Notes under the pieces: generated by a model
The model's input: the letters and a program-made list of their open reading frames with translations, nothing else
Told to the model about the DNA's origin: nothing
The model's database searches: none
Origin: Methylobacterium sp.
GTDB taxonomy: Bacteria > Pseudomonadota > Alphaproteobacteria > Rhizobiales > Beijerinckiaceae
Assembly: GCF_019745455.1 (NCBI RefSeq)
Contig: NZ_JAIETD010000063.1
Coordinates: forward strand, 1-62,483
DNA length: 62,483 nt
Direction: 5' to 3'
Shown here: one piece after another, positions 36,686 through 45,743 of the stretch
Position numbering within the stretch: the first letter of the stretch is position 1
Layout of the letters: each line of letters begins with the position of its first letter
Made by a program: the position numbers and the translations under genes

Positions 36686-38017
36686 ATGGTACCGGGCGAG
36701 ACCGAGAACGATCTGCATCGCATCGTGGTGGTAGGCGGCGGCGCAGCCGGCCTTCAGCTCGCGACGAAGCTCGGCAACAGCCTCGGGCGGCGCAAGAAGG
36801 CGCACGTGACGCTGGTCGATCGGGCGCGCACTCATATCTGGAAGCCGCTGCTGCACGAAGTCGCCGCCGGCAGCCTCGATGTGGGCCACCATGCGGTCGA
36901 TTACCTCCACCACGCGCACCGGCACCATTTCCGCTACCGCATCGGCCAGATGACCGGCCTCGACCGGCAGGCCAAGACGATCCAGCTCGGGGCGAGCTTC
37001 GACAATGAAGGCCGCGAAGTGACACCCGAGCGGTCGGTCCCCTACGACACCCTGGTCATGGCGGTGGGCTCGACCACGAACGATTTCGGCACGCCCGGCG
37101 TCAAGGAACACGCCATCGCCCTCGATACGCAGGAGCAGGCGGTACGCTTCCATCAGCGCCTCATCAACGGCATGCTGCGCGCCCATACTCAGGTTGGCCC
37201 CGTGCGGCCTGGGCAGCTCCACGTGACCGTGATCGGCGCCGGCGCCACCGGCACCGAGCTTGCCGCTGAGCTCCACCGCACCACCCGTGACGTCGCCGCC
37301 ACAGGCATGGATCGGATCGACCCGGCGAAAGACCTCAAGATCACCCTTGTCGAGGCGGCCGAGCGCATCCTGCCCGCAGTGCCGGTGCGGCTTTCGGGCG
37401 AGGTCATGGCGCTCCTCAACAAGATCGGCGTCGAGGTCCGCACCCAGGCTCGCGTCACAGAGGTCCGCGCCGATGGGGTCCAGCTCGCCGATGGCGGCTT
37501 CATCCCGTCCGAGCTCGTGGTCTGGGCTGCGGGCGTGAAGGCGCCGCCCTTCCTCAAGGATCTCGGTGGCCTCGAGACCACCCGCAACAACCAGCTCGTC
37601 GTGACCCAGACCCTGCAGACGACGCGCGACCCGGCGATCTTCGCCATCGGCGACAATGCCTATCTCGTCGAGCCGGGCTCCGACACGCCGATCCCGCCGC
37701 GCGCTCAGGCCGCCCATCAGCAGGCGAGCCACCTCATCAAGCAGATCCCGAACATCATCGCCGGCAAGCCGTTGAAGCCGTTCAAGTACCGGGATTTCGG
37801 CTCCCTGGTCTCGCTCGGAGAATATTCCACCGTCGGCAACCTGATGGGGTTCATCCAGGGGAAGAACATGTTCATCGCCGGGCTGTTCGCCCGGATGATG
37901 TATCGCTCGCTCTACAAGATGCACGAGCAGGCCCTGCACGGCACCGTCAAGACCGGCCTCGACGCCGTCGCCCGCGCCCTGACGCGCCGGACCGAGGCGC
38001 GGGTGAAGCTGCATTGA
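36686..38017 (+). CDS. ndh: Type II NADH dehydrogenase (NDH-2)
   Basis: About 443 residues. An FAD-binding Rossmann start (HRIVVVGGGAAGLQLATKL) precedes HIWKPLLHEVAAGSLD, typical of NDH-2. A second nucleotide-binding site follows (LHVTVIGAGATGTELAAEL), then the FAD-contacting IFAIGDNAYL and a C-terminal amphipathic membrane-anchoring region (LMGFIQGKNMFIAGLFARMMYRSLY). It passes electrons from NADH to quinone without pumping protons. I start at the ATG at 36686 because GAGGGG lies six bases upstream; 36659 (ATG) and 36647 (GTG) are in frame. A small gene follows after 10 bp. Confidence 0.9.
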   Translation: MVPGETENDLHRIVVVGGGAAGLQLATKLGNSLGRRKKAHVTLVDRARTHIWKPLLHEVAAGSLDVGHHAVDYLHHAHRHHFRYRIGQMTGLDRQAKTIQLGASFDNEGREVTPERSVPYDTLVMAVGSTTNDFGTPGVKEHAIALDTQEQAVRFHQRLINGMLRAHTQVGPVRPGQLHVTVIGAGATGTELAAELHRTTRDVAATGMDRIDPAKDLKITLVEAAERILPAVPVRLSGEVMALLNKIGVEVRTQARVTEVRADGVQLADGGFIPSELVVWAAGVKAPPFLKDLGGLETTRNNQLVVTQTLQTTRDPAIFAIGDNAYLVEPGSDTPIPPRAQAAHQQASHLIKQIPNIIAGKPLKPFKYRDFGSLVSLGEYSTVGNLMGFIQGKNMFIAGLFARMMYRSLYKMHEQALHGTVKTGLDAVARALTRRTEARVKLH

Positions 38018-38027
38018 GGCGGGTGCG

Positions 38028-38327
38028 ATGATCGACATCATCCAGGCAATCCAGCAGCGCAATCCGAGGCTCGGCGCCTACGTCCTCGTGCTGCGCGCCG
38101 ATTCCCGCGCGCTTCATCCCACCGACCCCGAAAGGCTCAGCGATGACGCTGAAGCCTGGCTCTCGGCCAGCGCTCCGGGTGCCAGGCTGAGCACCGAGAC
38201 GGTGCTGATTGCGCCCTACCCTGGTGCGATGCCATCCGAGCGCATCGTTCGGGTGATGGCCTTCGCCGATGCAAGGCAGCTCGCAGCCTTCGCGACGACG
38301 TGGACGGGGCATGGCGAAGCGGAGTGA
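38028..38327 (+). CDS. Small protein of unknown function downstream of ndh
   Basis: 99 residues, soluble alpha/beta (IIQAIQQRNPRLGAYVLVLRA, later STETVLIAPYPGAMPSERIVRV and AFADARQLAAFATTW). GAGGCGGG sits before the ATG, 10 bp after the ndh stop, so it is probably co-transcribed with it. No recognised family; no metal or membrane motifs. It converges with the O-antigen ligase-like gene, leaving only 7 bp. Confidence 0.6.
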   Translation: MIDIIQAIQQRNPRLGAYVLVLRADSRALHPTDPERLSDDAEAWLSASAPGARLSTETVLIAPYPGAMPSERIVRVMAFADARQLAAFATTWTGHGEAE

Positions 38328-38334
38328 TTCAGGT

Positions 38335-39603
38335 CTATCCCCGGCGACGGGGACCTCCACCCGCCAGCCACATCAGCCGCGCCGCCTCGAGCGCCCAGAC
38401 CATTCCGATCATCATGTAGACGTGGCGCCACTTCTCGATGTCGATCTGCATCGCCTGCAGGAAGAACATCAGGAGTGCCGGCCAGACGATCTGGGCGTGG
38501 CGGCGATAGGGCGAGTCGAGCCGCATCAGTCGGAAGCCGACGAAGCCCGTCGCCACCACGAGGCCGATGAAGACCGCGCCGCCGAGCCAGCCGCCATTCG
38601 CGAAGCTGCCGATATACGAGTTATGTGGCTCCAACCCGAAGGTCAGGCGCCACCGTAGGGGGCCGAGGCCCAGGGGCTCCTCCACCAGCATGTTCAGGCC
38701 GCGAATCTGGTTGCCGAAGCGGCCGGTTTCGCCCTCGTCGTAATCCTGCGTGACGGCTGCACGTTTCTGGAAGGTCTCGGCGGTGTTGCCGACGAGAAGG
38801 AGGGTGCCGAGGGCCAGCACGCCTGCCGTGGAGGCCGCGACGCACAGGACGACGATCCTCCTGCGCAGGGCAGCCGAGGGGCTGCTACGGTAAATCGCGA
38901 CGATCATGACCGCGATGGCGACGAGGGAACCACCCCAGGAGCCGCGCGAGAACGACAGGAAGATTCCGGCAAGCAGAACGAGCACTCCGGCCAGCGACAG
39001 GAGCGGACGGCGGCTCGTGCCCGCGAACAACCCGTGCAGCAGGTAGAGGGCACCGAGAGTGAGGAAGGAGCCGAAGACGTTCGGGTCCTTGAAGGTGCCC
39101 GCCGCCCGGCCATAGACCATGAACAGGCCTTCCTCGCCGATGATTCCGAAATAGCCGAGGATGCCGAGCACGGCCGAGAACAGGCAGCTCACCGTATAGG
39201 CCTTCAGCGCAAGGTCGATCCGGCGAGTGGTTTCGCCCGAGAACACCATCGCGAAGAACACGCCGGTGATGGCGAGATAGGCGAGCTGGATCGTCCAGGC
39301 GACGGGAAGCTCCTCGTCGAGATAGGGCATCAGCCCGATGACGATCGCCGACACGTAGAGGATGATCAGGACGAGGAACGGTACGATGCCCCGTTCGATC
39401 CGGATGCCGAGGCAAAGCCAGATCAGGATCGTCGGGATCGCGACCATGTCGTAGGGCGAGGTATCGGAGAAGGCGAAGCATGCGAAGAACACGAAGGCGG
39501 CGAGCATCGCGGACGCGACGCCGCGAATGACGCTCAGGACCGGAATGCCCGCCCAGGCCCCCTGCCGCCATCGCGACGGGCTCGCGGCGATTGACGACGC
39601 CAT
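38335..39603 (-). CDS. O-antigen ligase/polymerase-like membrane protein
   Basis: About 422 residues with 10-12 hydrophobic helices (AMLAAFVFFACFAF, VPFLVLIILYVSAIVIGLM, VLVLLAGIFLSFSRGSWGG). A large extracytoplasmic loop near 300-340 contains PHNSYIGSFANGG, which matches the HNSY segment of Wzy/WaaL-type proteins. It would ligate or polymerise surface polysaccharide at the periplasmic face. The ATG at 39603 has GGAG six bases upstream; a GTG at 39615 is in frame. No glycosyltransferase genes are next to it, so it is an isolated member. It separates ndh from the mur genes. Confidence 0.8.
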   Translation of the reverse strand: MASSIAASPSRWRQGAWAGIPVLSVIRGVASAMLAAFVFFACFAFSDTSPYDMVAIPTILIWLCLGIRIERGIVPFLVLIILYVSAIVIGLMPYLDEELPVAWTIQLAYLAITGVFFAMVFSGETTRRIDLALKAYTVSCLFSAVLGILGYFGIIGEEGLFMVYGRAAGTFKDPNVFGSFLTLGALYLLHGLFAGTSRRPLLSLAGVLVLLAGIFLSFSRGSWGGSLVAIAVMIVAIYRSSPSAALRRRIVVLCVAASTAGVLALGTLLLVGNTAETFQKRAAVTQDYDEGETGRFGNQIRGLNMLVEEPLGLGPLRWRLTFGLEPHNSYIGSFANGGWLGGAVFIGLVVATGFVGFRLMRLDSPYRRHAQIVWPALLMFFLQAMQIDIEKWRHVYMMIGMVWALEAARLMWLAGGGPRRRG

Positions 39604-39683
39604 ACGCAACTCCACGGGGCGGAACGCACCCCGGACTCGCGTGCAGCAAGCTCACGAAATGATTGAGATTCGGCGAAGGGATC

Positions 39684-41042
39684 TCAGAGAAGGCCGCGCA
39701 CCAAAGCCCTGAACTGGTCGCCGCGGTCCTCGAAGCTCCTGAACTGGTCGTAGGAGGCGCAGGCCGGCGAGAGCAGAACCACCGGCTCCGGAGCATCCGA
39801 GGCGAGAGCAGCCTCTGCGGCGGTCTTGGTCGCGATGTCGAGAGTACTGCAGCGCGTATAGGGGACCTGCCCCTCCAGGGTCTCGGCGAACGCATCGCTC
39901 GACGCGCCGATCAGGTAGGCGTGGGCGACGCGGTCGAAGAGCGGCGACAGCGGCGCAATCCCGCCCTCCTTTGCCTTGCCGCCGAGAATCCAATGGACGT
40001 CGTGGAAAGCCGAGAGCGCCTTCTCACTGGAATCGGCGTTGGTCGCCTTGGAATCGTTGACGAAAAGCACGCGGCCCTTGCGGCCGACTTCCTCCATGCG
40101 GTGGGGCAGGCCGGGGAAGGAGCGCAATCCCGCCTGCAGCGCCGCCCCGTCAATGCCGAGCGCCTCGCCACAGGCGGCGGCAAACGCAGCGTTCTGCCAA
40201 TTATGAGCGCCCCGGAGCGAGCCGATTTCCGTGAGGTCCGCGATACGGCTGCCGGCGCGGAAGACGGCGGCTTCGCGTGCCGACAGGCCGTCGAAGGCAG
40301 AAGGGACTTCGCCGACATGGACGCGGATCAGCGGGCCGCTACAGCGCTCGGCAATGGCGTGGCTCGGAGCATCGTCAATGCCGATAACGGCGAGAGCGGC
40401 GCCGGCGATCAGCCGTTCCTTGATCGCAGCGTAGTTCTCCATCGACCCATGCCGGTCGAGATGGTCCGGCGTGATGTTGAGGAGGACGCCGATGCTCGGA
40501 TCGAGGGACGGCGTCAGGTCGATCTGGAAGGAGGACATCTCGATCACGTGGACCCGGCTGGCTGATGGCGGCTCCAGCGACAGGATCGCGGTCCCGATAT
40601 TGCCGCCCATCTGCACATCCCAACCGGCCTGAGCGAGGACATGGGCGACGAGCGCGGTCGTGGTCGATTTGCCGTTGGTGCCCGTGATGGCGACGAAGGG
40701 CGAGCCGGGCGCGATCCTGCGGCGTTCGCGGCAGAACAGCTCGATATCGCCGACGATCTCGATGCCGGCGGCCTTCGCCCGTCCCACCGTCCAGTGGGGC
40801 ACCGGATGGGTCAGGGGCACGCCGGGCGCCAGGATCAGGGCGGAGAAACCCGACCAATCGGCGTCCCGCAGGTCACCGGTTGAGATGCCCTGAGCCTGCG
40901 CGCGGGCCATGCTGTCGGGGCTGTCGTCGCAGGCGACGACCGAGGCGCCTCCCGCCTGAAGGCTCAGCGCCGTGACGAGGCCAGAGCCGCCGAGCCCGAA
41001 CAGGGCGACGGTCCGGCCGGCGAAGGTGGTGGCGGGTGTCAT
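39684..41042 (-). CDS. murD: UDP-N-acetylmuramoyl-L-alanine:D-glutamate ligase MurD
   Basis: 452-residue cytoplasmic ligase that adds D-glutamate to UDP-MurNAc-L-Ala. It has an N-terminal UDP-binding Rossmann domain ([18 protein letters not shown]), the ATP loop [19 protein letters not shown], and a central domain ([21 protein letters not shown]) with metal ligands. The C-terminal domain carries [17 protein letters not shown]. All hallmarks are present. The gap to mraY is 7 bp. In most relatives ftsW and murG follow; here the cluster ends and an unrelated membrane protein gene lies downstream. Confidence 0.95.
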   Translation of the reverse strand: MTPATTFAGRTVALFGLGGSGLVTALSLQAGGASVVACDDSPDSMARAQAQGISTGDLRDADWSGFSALILAPGVPLTHPVPHWTVGRAKAAGIEIVGDIELFCRERRRIAPGSPFVAITGTNGKSTTTALVAHVLAQAGWDVQMGGNIGTAILSLEPPSASRVHVIEMSSFQIDLTPSLDPSIGVLLNITPDHLDRHGSMENYAAIKERLIAGAALAVIGIDDAPSHAIAERCSGPLIRVHVGEVPSAFDGLSAREAAVFRAGSRIADLTEIGSLRGAHNWQNAAFAAACGEALGIDGAALQAGLRSFPGLPHRMEEVGRKGRVLFVNDSKATNADSSEKALSAFHDVHWILGGKAKEGGIAPLSPLFDRVAHAYLIGASSDAFAETLEGQVPYTRCSTLDIATKTAAEAALASDAPEPVVLLSPACASYDQFRSFEDRGDQFRALVRGLL

Positions 41043-41049
41043 GCCGCTC

Positions 41050-42135
41050 TCAGCGCAGCTTCAGCGTGGCAAGGCCGGCCAGCGCCAGGATCACGGCGAT
41101 AATCCAGAACCGGATCACCACCTGCGCCTCCTTCCAGCCCTTCTGCTCGAAATGGTGGTGGATCGGCGCCATGCGGAAGACGCGCTTGCCCGTTAGCTTG
41201 AACGAGGCGACCTGGATGATGACCGACATCATCTCGAGGACGAACAACCCGCCCACGATGGCGAGGACGATCTCGTGCTTCGTCGCCACCGCGATGGTGC
41301 CGAGAAGTCCGCCCAAGGCCAGCGATCCGGTATCGCCCATGAAGACCTGGGCCGGAGGGGCGTTGAACCACAGGAAGCCGAGGCCCGCCCCGATCACCGC
41401 CCCGCAGACCACTGCGAGCTCGCCGGTATCGCGGACGTAGTTCACCTGCAGGTACCCTGCGGTGAAGACGTTGCCGACGAGATAGGCGATCACCCCGAAG
41501 GTACCGCATGCGATCATGACCGGCACGATGGCGAGGCCGTCGAGGCCGTCGGTCATGTTCACCGAATTGCCGGCCCCGACGATGACGAAGGCGGCGAACA
41601 GCACGTAGAACCAGCCGAGATTGAGCAGCGCGTCCTTGAAGACCGGGAAGGCGAGCTGGTTCTGCAGAGCGGGCGGCGAGTAGACGGCGATCACGGTGCA
41701 GGCGGCCAGGGCGATCGCGGCTTCCAGCAACAGCCGGAACCGGCCGGAGAACCCTTTGTGCGACTGCTTCGTCACCTTGAGATAATCGTCGTAGAACCCG
41801 ATCGCGCCGAACCCGAGGGTCACCGCGAGCACGATCCAGACGTAGTGGTTGCGCGGGTTGGCCCAAAGCAGGATCGCCACGACGACGCCTGCGAGGATCA
41901 TCAGCCCGCCCATGGTCGGCGTGCCGCGCTTCGTGAGCAGGTGAGATTGAGGCCCGTCTTCGCGGATCGGCTGGCCCTTCCCCTGCCGCAGACGCAGGGA
42001 CGAGATGATCAGCGGCCCGAACCAGAACACGAACAAGCCCGCCGTGAACAGCGCGCCGCCGGTGCGGAAGGTGATGTATCGGAAGACGTTGAACGGCGAG
42101 AAGCTGCCGCTCAGGTCCGACAGAAGGTACAGCAT
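41050..42135 (-). CDS. mraY: Phospho-N-acetylmuramoyl-pentapeptide transferase MraY
   Basis: 361 residues with ten membrane helices. MraY motifs: the aspartate pair in [45 protein letters not shown] and the HHHFEQKGW loop near the C-terminus. It transfers phospho-MurNAc-pentapeptide to undecaprenyl phosphate, making lipid I at the inner membrane. It is 64 bp downstream of murF and 7 bp upstream of murD in the division/cell-wall operon. Length and motifs are normal. Confidence 0.96.
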   Translation of the reverse strand: MLYLLSDLSGSFSPFNVFRYITFRTGGALFTAGLFVFWFGPLIISSLRLRQGKGQPIREDGPQSHLLTKRGTPTMGGLMILAGVVVAILLWANPRNHYVWIVLAVTLGFGAIGFYDDYLKVTKQSHKGFSGRFRLLLEAAIALAACTVIAVYSPPALQNQLAFPVFKDALLNLGWFYVLFAAFVIVGAGNSVNMTDGLDGLAIVPVMIACGTFGVIAYLVGNVFTAGYLQVNYVRDTGELAVVCGAVIGAGLGFLWFNAPPAQVFMGDTGSLALGGLLGTIAVATKHEIVLAIVGGLFVLEMMSVIIQVASFKLTGKRVFRMAPIHHHFEQKGWKEAQVVIRFWIIAVILALAGLATLKLR

Positions 42136-42199
42136 CCAGGGCTCGATCGAGACGGTTGCGGATCGGTGCGGGGTCGCCTAGGCCGTCGTCGCGGACGAC

Positions 42200-43636
42200 T
42201 CACGGGGCTTGGCGGCTCGCGTAGCGGGCTTTGAGCGCTTCGACAATCCGGCCCATGCGGATGCTGTTCGAGCCCTTGACCATCACGGCATCACCGGGGC
42301 GCAGGAAATCGAGGAGCGGGTCGACGAGCTCGGCGGAGGTCGCCGCCGCGATTCCGCGACGGCTCATCGGCAGCGCCTCGAACAGGTGGCGCATCAGCGG
42401 GCCGGCGGTGAAAACGTGGTCGACCACATGCGCCTCGACGGCCTCCGCGAGATCTCGGTGATGCGCCTCGCCGCCCTTGCCGAGTTCGAGCATGTCGCCG
42501 AGGATCGCGATTCGGCGTCCGCGTGGACCTGTCTCCACGGCCGCGAGCGTCGCCAGCGCGGCGCGGACCGAGGCCGGGTTGGCGTTGTAGCTCTCGTCGA
42601 TGAGGAAGGCCTCGCCATCGGGGAGCCACAGCGCAGTGCGCTCGCCGCGCCCCACCGGCGGCTTTAGGCTCGCGAGCGACAGTGCGGCCCGTGCGAGATC
42701 CGCACCGAGGGCATGGACGACCGCCATCATTCCGAGGGAGTTCATGGCGACGTGCCGGCCCGCCGTGCCGATCTGGTAGGTCACCGGCACGCCCATCACG
42801 CTCGCCTCGACCACCGACAGGTCCGGCCGGGTCACGATGCGAGATGCCCGGACATCCGCCTCCTCGTGCTCGCCGAAGCTGATCACCCGGCCGGCCCTGG
42901 AGGCCAGGGCGTGCGTCAGCAAGCGCGGATAGGCCGGGTTATCGCGATTGATGATAGCGACTCCCCCGGGTTCGAGGCCCGAGAAGATCTCGCCCTTGGC
43001 ATCGGCGATGGCCGAGAGCGACGCAAAATGCTCGATATGGACTGGCTCGACCGTGGTCACGAGGGCGACATGCGGTCGAACCAGCGCGGACAGCGGCACG
43101 ATCTCACCGCCGTGATTCATGCCGATCTCAAAGACGCCGTAGGCGGCCTCGGCCGGCATCCGCGTCAGTGTCAGTGGTACCCCCCAATGATTGTTGTAGG
43201 AGGCGACCGAGGCGTGGGTGGGGCCCTGCTCGGCCAGCACGTGGCGCAGGGCTTCCTTAGTGCCCGTCTTGCCGACCGAGCCGGTAACGGCGACGATCTT
43301 CGCATCGGTGCGCGCTCGCGCCGCGAGGCCGAGGCGGCGCATCGCATCGAGGACCGGATCTTCGCCAGCCTCGGGAACCGCGAGGACCCCGCCTGCGCTC
43401 GCGAACTCCTCGGCACGTCCGGCGGCGACTACGGCCATCCCGGCGCCTTGCGCCAGAGCCTGGCGCACGAAGTCATGCCCGTCGCGGGCCTCGCCCTTGA
43501 CCGCGAAGAAGAGGTCGCCCGGCTGCAAGGTCCGAGTGTCGATCGAGGCGCCGGCGATGGGCTTCGGGTTGCCATGCACGGTGCCGCCGGTGACGGTCGC
43601 GAGGGTGTCGGGAGTCCAGAGGGTGGAAGCGGTCAT
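42200..43636 (-). CDS. murF: UDP-MurNAc-tripeptide:D-Ala-D-Ala ligase MurF
   Basis: 478 residues: N-terminal UDP-binding domain (GASIDTRTLQPGDLFFAVKGEARDG, a MurE/MurF-type opening), ATP loop VTGSVGKTGTKEAL, central domain with EIGMNHGGEI, and C-terminal domain with DESYNANPASVRAAL. It adds D-alanyl-D-alanine to complete the pentapeptide. Its ATG overlaps the stop of the brnA antitoxin (ATGA at 43633-43636) rather than that of murE as in most relatives, so its translation depends on a toxin-antitoxin transcript. Confidence 0.95.
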   Translation of the reverse strand: MTASTLWTPDTLATVTGGTVHGNPKPIAGASIDTRTLQPGDLFFAVKGEARDGHDFVRQALAQGAGMAVVAAGRAEEFASAGGVLAVPEAGEDPVLDAMRRLGLAARARTDAKIVAVTGSVGKTGTKEALRHVLAEQGPTHASVASYNNHWGVPLTLTRMPAEAAYGVFEIGMNHGGEIVPLSALVRPHVALVTTVEPVHIEHFASLSAIADAKGEIFSGLEPGGVAIINRDNPAYPRLLTHALASRAGRVISFGEHEEADVRASRIVTRPDLSVVEASVMGVPVTYQIGTAGRHVAMNSLGMMAVVHALGADLARAALSLASLKPPVGRGERTALWLPDGEAFLIDESYNANPASVRAALATLAAVETGPRGRRIAILGDMLELGKGGEAHHRDLAEAVEAHVVDHVFTAGPLMRHLFEALPMSRRGIAAATSAELVDPLLDFLRPGDAVMVKGSNSIRMGRIVEALKARYASRQAP

Positions 43637-43962
43637 CGGGTCCGTCCCCTCTCTTCGGCCGGCTGGCGCGCGGTATCGTCGCGCGCGGAAACGCCATCGG
43701 CTCGGGGCGCCTCGGGCGTCCTGCGGGCGACATCGCGCTCCATGAGGTCGCGGATGTAACGGCCATGGGAGATGCCGCGGGCCTTGGCGCGGAGCTTGAC
43801 AGCGTCGAGGAGGGGCTCGGGCACGCGCATGCTCACCTGCGCATTCCTCTGCCCGGTCGCGAGGTTCACGGGCTGGAATTGCGAGAAGTCGAGATCGGAC
43901 AGGTCCGTCTCCAGGAACTCCTCCGCCACCCTGTCGCTCTTAGATTCCGGAACTCGCCTCAT
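43633..43962 (-). CDS. brnA: BrnA antitoxin
   Basis: 109 residues. An acidic N-terminal toxin-binding part (EEFLETDLSDLDFSQFQPVNL) is followed by a ribbon-helix-helix domain (QVSMRVPEPLLDAVKLRAKA, then GRYIRDLMERDVARR) and a charged tail. This is the BrnA layout, and the gene follows brnT with a 23-base overlap, the usual order for this module. GGAGGCGG precedes its ATG. BrnA neutralises BrnT and represses the module. The 3' end overlaps murF, so antitoxin translation and the essential ligase are linked. The C-terminal tail (about 25 residues past the RHH) is longer than I expect. Confidence 0.88.
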   Translation of the reverse strand: MRRVPESKSDRVAEEFLETDLSDLDFSQFQPVNLATGQRNAQVSMRVPEPLLDAVKLRAKARGISHGRYIRDLMERDVARRTPEAPRADGVSARDDTARQPAEERGRTR

Positions 43963-44239
43963 ATCTCGCCGCCTCCCCGACGTGCATGTAGCGGGCGCTC
44001 AATGGACGGATGATCCGGCCATGCGAAGTGCCGCGCCAAGTGAAGACCACGAAGATCGGCCGACCCTCGGCGTTGCGTCCCACGGCGAGGAAGCGCTGCT
44101 CCGTCTGCGGATGCTTCACGTCGGGCGCCACGAGAGGCGAGCCACGGAGCAGATCTTCGATTTCGCCGATACTGACCCCATGCTTCTCCCACTTCGCTCG
44201 GTTGCCGTCATCCCACCCAAAGTTCGATGCGGTTGTCAT
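43940..44239 (-). CDS. brnT: BrnT ribonuclease toxin
   Basis: 99 residues from the ATG at 44239. BrnT signature: FGWDDGNRAKWEKHGVSIGE, then HPQTEQRFLAVGRN, IFVVFTWRG and RIIRPLSARYMHVGEAARYE with the conserved Arg/Ser/Arg of the RelE-like active site. It would cleave RNA when BrnA is depleted. It sits 43 bp after the murE stop on the same strand, inside the cell-wall operon. The upstream in-frame extension to 44398 runs back through murE sequence and is rejected. Confidence 0.9.
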   Translation of the reverse strand: MTTASNFGWDDGNRAKWEKHGVSIGEIEDLLRGSPLVAPDVKHPQTEQRFLAVGRNAEGRPIFVVFTWRGTSHGRIIRPLSARYMHVGEAARYEASSGI

Positions 44240-44250
44240 AGGCGGCCTAG

Positions 44251-44264
44251 CATTCCTTGATGCC
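44251..44264. promoter_or_regulatory. Inverted repeat GCAT-N6-ATGC before brnT
   Basis: A small palindrome centred 19 bp upstream of the brnT ATG, in the 43-bp murE-brnT gap. It may be the BrnA operator, because BrnA-type repressors bind palindromes just ahead of brnT. The wider sequence TGGCAT...AATGCTA resembles the glnII promoter but with one extra base between GG and GC, so it is not a sigma54 site. Confidence 0.3.
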
Positions 44265-44282
44265 AAGCCATCGTCACCAGCT

Positions 44283-45743
44283 TCAGCCGCCCATCTCCAC
44301 GATGGCAGCCCGCAGGACTTCATGGTCGGAGAACGGCAGCACGGTCGCGCCAACGATCTGGCCGGTCTCGTGGCCCTTGCCGGCCACCACCAGCACATCG
44401 CCGGGCGCCAAGCCGCGAACGGCGGTGCGGATCGCCTCGGCCCGGTCGCCGATCTCGATCGCGCCGGGAGCCGCAGCCAGGATGGCGGCGCGGATCGCGG
44501 TCGGGTCCTCGCTGCGCGGATTGTCGTCCGTGACGATCGCGGTGTCGGCGAGTCTCGCGGCGATCTCGCCCATGATCGGACGCTTGCCCCGGTCCCTGTC
44601 GCCGCCGCAGCCGAAGACGCAGGTGAGGCGCCCCGTCGCGAAGGGGCGAAGCGCGGCGAGAACGCTGTCGAGGGCCTCCGGCTTGTGGGCGTAGTCGACG
44701 AGGCAGAGCGCGCCGTTGACCTCGCCGACCCGCTCCATGCGGCCGGGCACGCCGGTGAGGTGTTCGAGGGCGGCGAAGATCACGTGCTTCAAGTTGCTGT
44801 CGACGACCGCCGAGACGAGCCCGGCAGCGAGCAGCGCGTTCTCGACCTGGAATGCGCCGACGAGGGGCAGGCGAACCGTCACGTTCGGCGAGCCGGCAAT
44901 GGTCAGGATCTGACAGAACCCTTCCGTCCGCGCGTCGAGCAGTTGTATCGTGTCGCCGTTGCGGCCCGTCGTCATCACATCGTGGCTGGCGCCCCGCGCA
45001 GCCTCGATGACCCGATCGGCATAGGGCCCGTCGGCATTGACCACGGCCAAGGCGCCCTCGGGCAGCAGGTCCGTGAAGAGCCGGAGCTTGGCCTGCAGGT
45101 ACTCCTCGATGGTCGCGTGATAATCGAGGTGGTCGCGCCCGAGATTGGTGAAGCCCGCTACCGACAGCCGCACGCCGTCGAGCCGGCGCTGCTCGATGCC
45201 GTGGGAGGAGGCCTCCATCGCGAGATCGGTGATGCCGTCCTCGGCAAGCTGGGCCAGGGTGGCGTGAAGGGTGACGGGGTCGGGAGTCGTCAGTAAGCCG
45301 TAGGCCGTCCCCTTCGCGGTGACGATGCCGACGGTGCCGAGGCTGGCGGAGTTGCGGCCGAGCCGCTGCAGGATCTGGCGGACGAAGTCGGCCACCGAGC
45401 TTTTTCCGCTGGTCCCGGTGACGGCGAGGATCCGCTCGGGCTGGGGTCCGGAGAAGCGGGCGGCCGCGAGCGCCAGAGCACGGCGCGCATCAGGCACGGA
45501 GATCCAGTCCGCCTCGGAATCAAGATCGGCGGGGCGCTCGCCCTCGCCGACGATGGCGAAGGCGCCGGCCTTGAAAGCCGCATTGGCGAAGGTCCGTCCG
45601 TCGGCGACGGTACCCGGCACCGCCACGAAGACGCCTCCGGGCACGACCCGGCGGCTGTCTGCCGTGATGCCGTGGACGATCCGGCCTGCCGCCGCGCCGG
45701 AGACAGCCTCTGGGAACAAGTCGCCGAGGGTCGGCTCCTTCAT
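44283..45743 (-). CDS. murE: UDP-MurNAc-dipeptide:meso-diaminopimelate ligase MurE
   Basis: 486 residues: N-terminal domain (HGITADSRRVVPGGVFVAVPG), ATP loop VTGTSGKSSVADFV, central domain (FTNLGRDHLDYHATIEEYLQAK), and C-terminal domain containing VTDDNPRSEDP. The DNPR motif specifies meso-diaminopimelate rather than lysine. Its ATG overlaps the ftsI stop (ATGA at 45740-45743). The next gene on the strand should be murF, but brnT begins 43 bp later. GT-S-GKSS replaces the commoner GTNGKT, as in many alphaproteobacterial MurE. Confidence 0.96.
   Translation of the reverse strand: MKEPTLGDLFPEAVSGAAAGRIVHGITADSRRVVPGGVFVAVPGTVADGRTFANAAFKAGAFAIVGEGERPADLDSEADWISVPDARRALALAAARFSGPQPERILAVTGTSGKSSVADFVRQILQRLGRNSASLGTVGIVTAKGTAYGLLTTPDPVTLHATLAQLAEDGITDLAMEASSHGIEQRRLDGVRLSVAGFTNLGRDHLDYHATIEEYLQAKLRLFTDLLPEGALAVVNADGPYADRVIEAARGASHDVMTTGRNGDTIQLLDARTEGFCQILTIAGSPNVTVRLPLVGAFQVENALLAAGLVSAVVDSNLKHVIFAALEHLTGVPGRMERVGEVNGALCLVDYAHKPEALDSVLAALRPFATGRLTCVFGCGGDRDRGKRPIMGEIAARLADTAIVTDDNPRSEDPTAIRAAILAAAPGAIEIGDRAEAIRTAVRGLAPGDVLVVAGKGHETGQIVGATVLPFSDHEVLRAAIVEMGG

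Noticed and set aside
44246..44264. Sigma54 promoter before brnT (TGGCAT...AATGCTA)
   Set aside because: GG and GC are 11 bases apart instead of 10, which RpoN does not tolerate; kept only as a palindrome.
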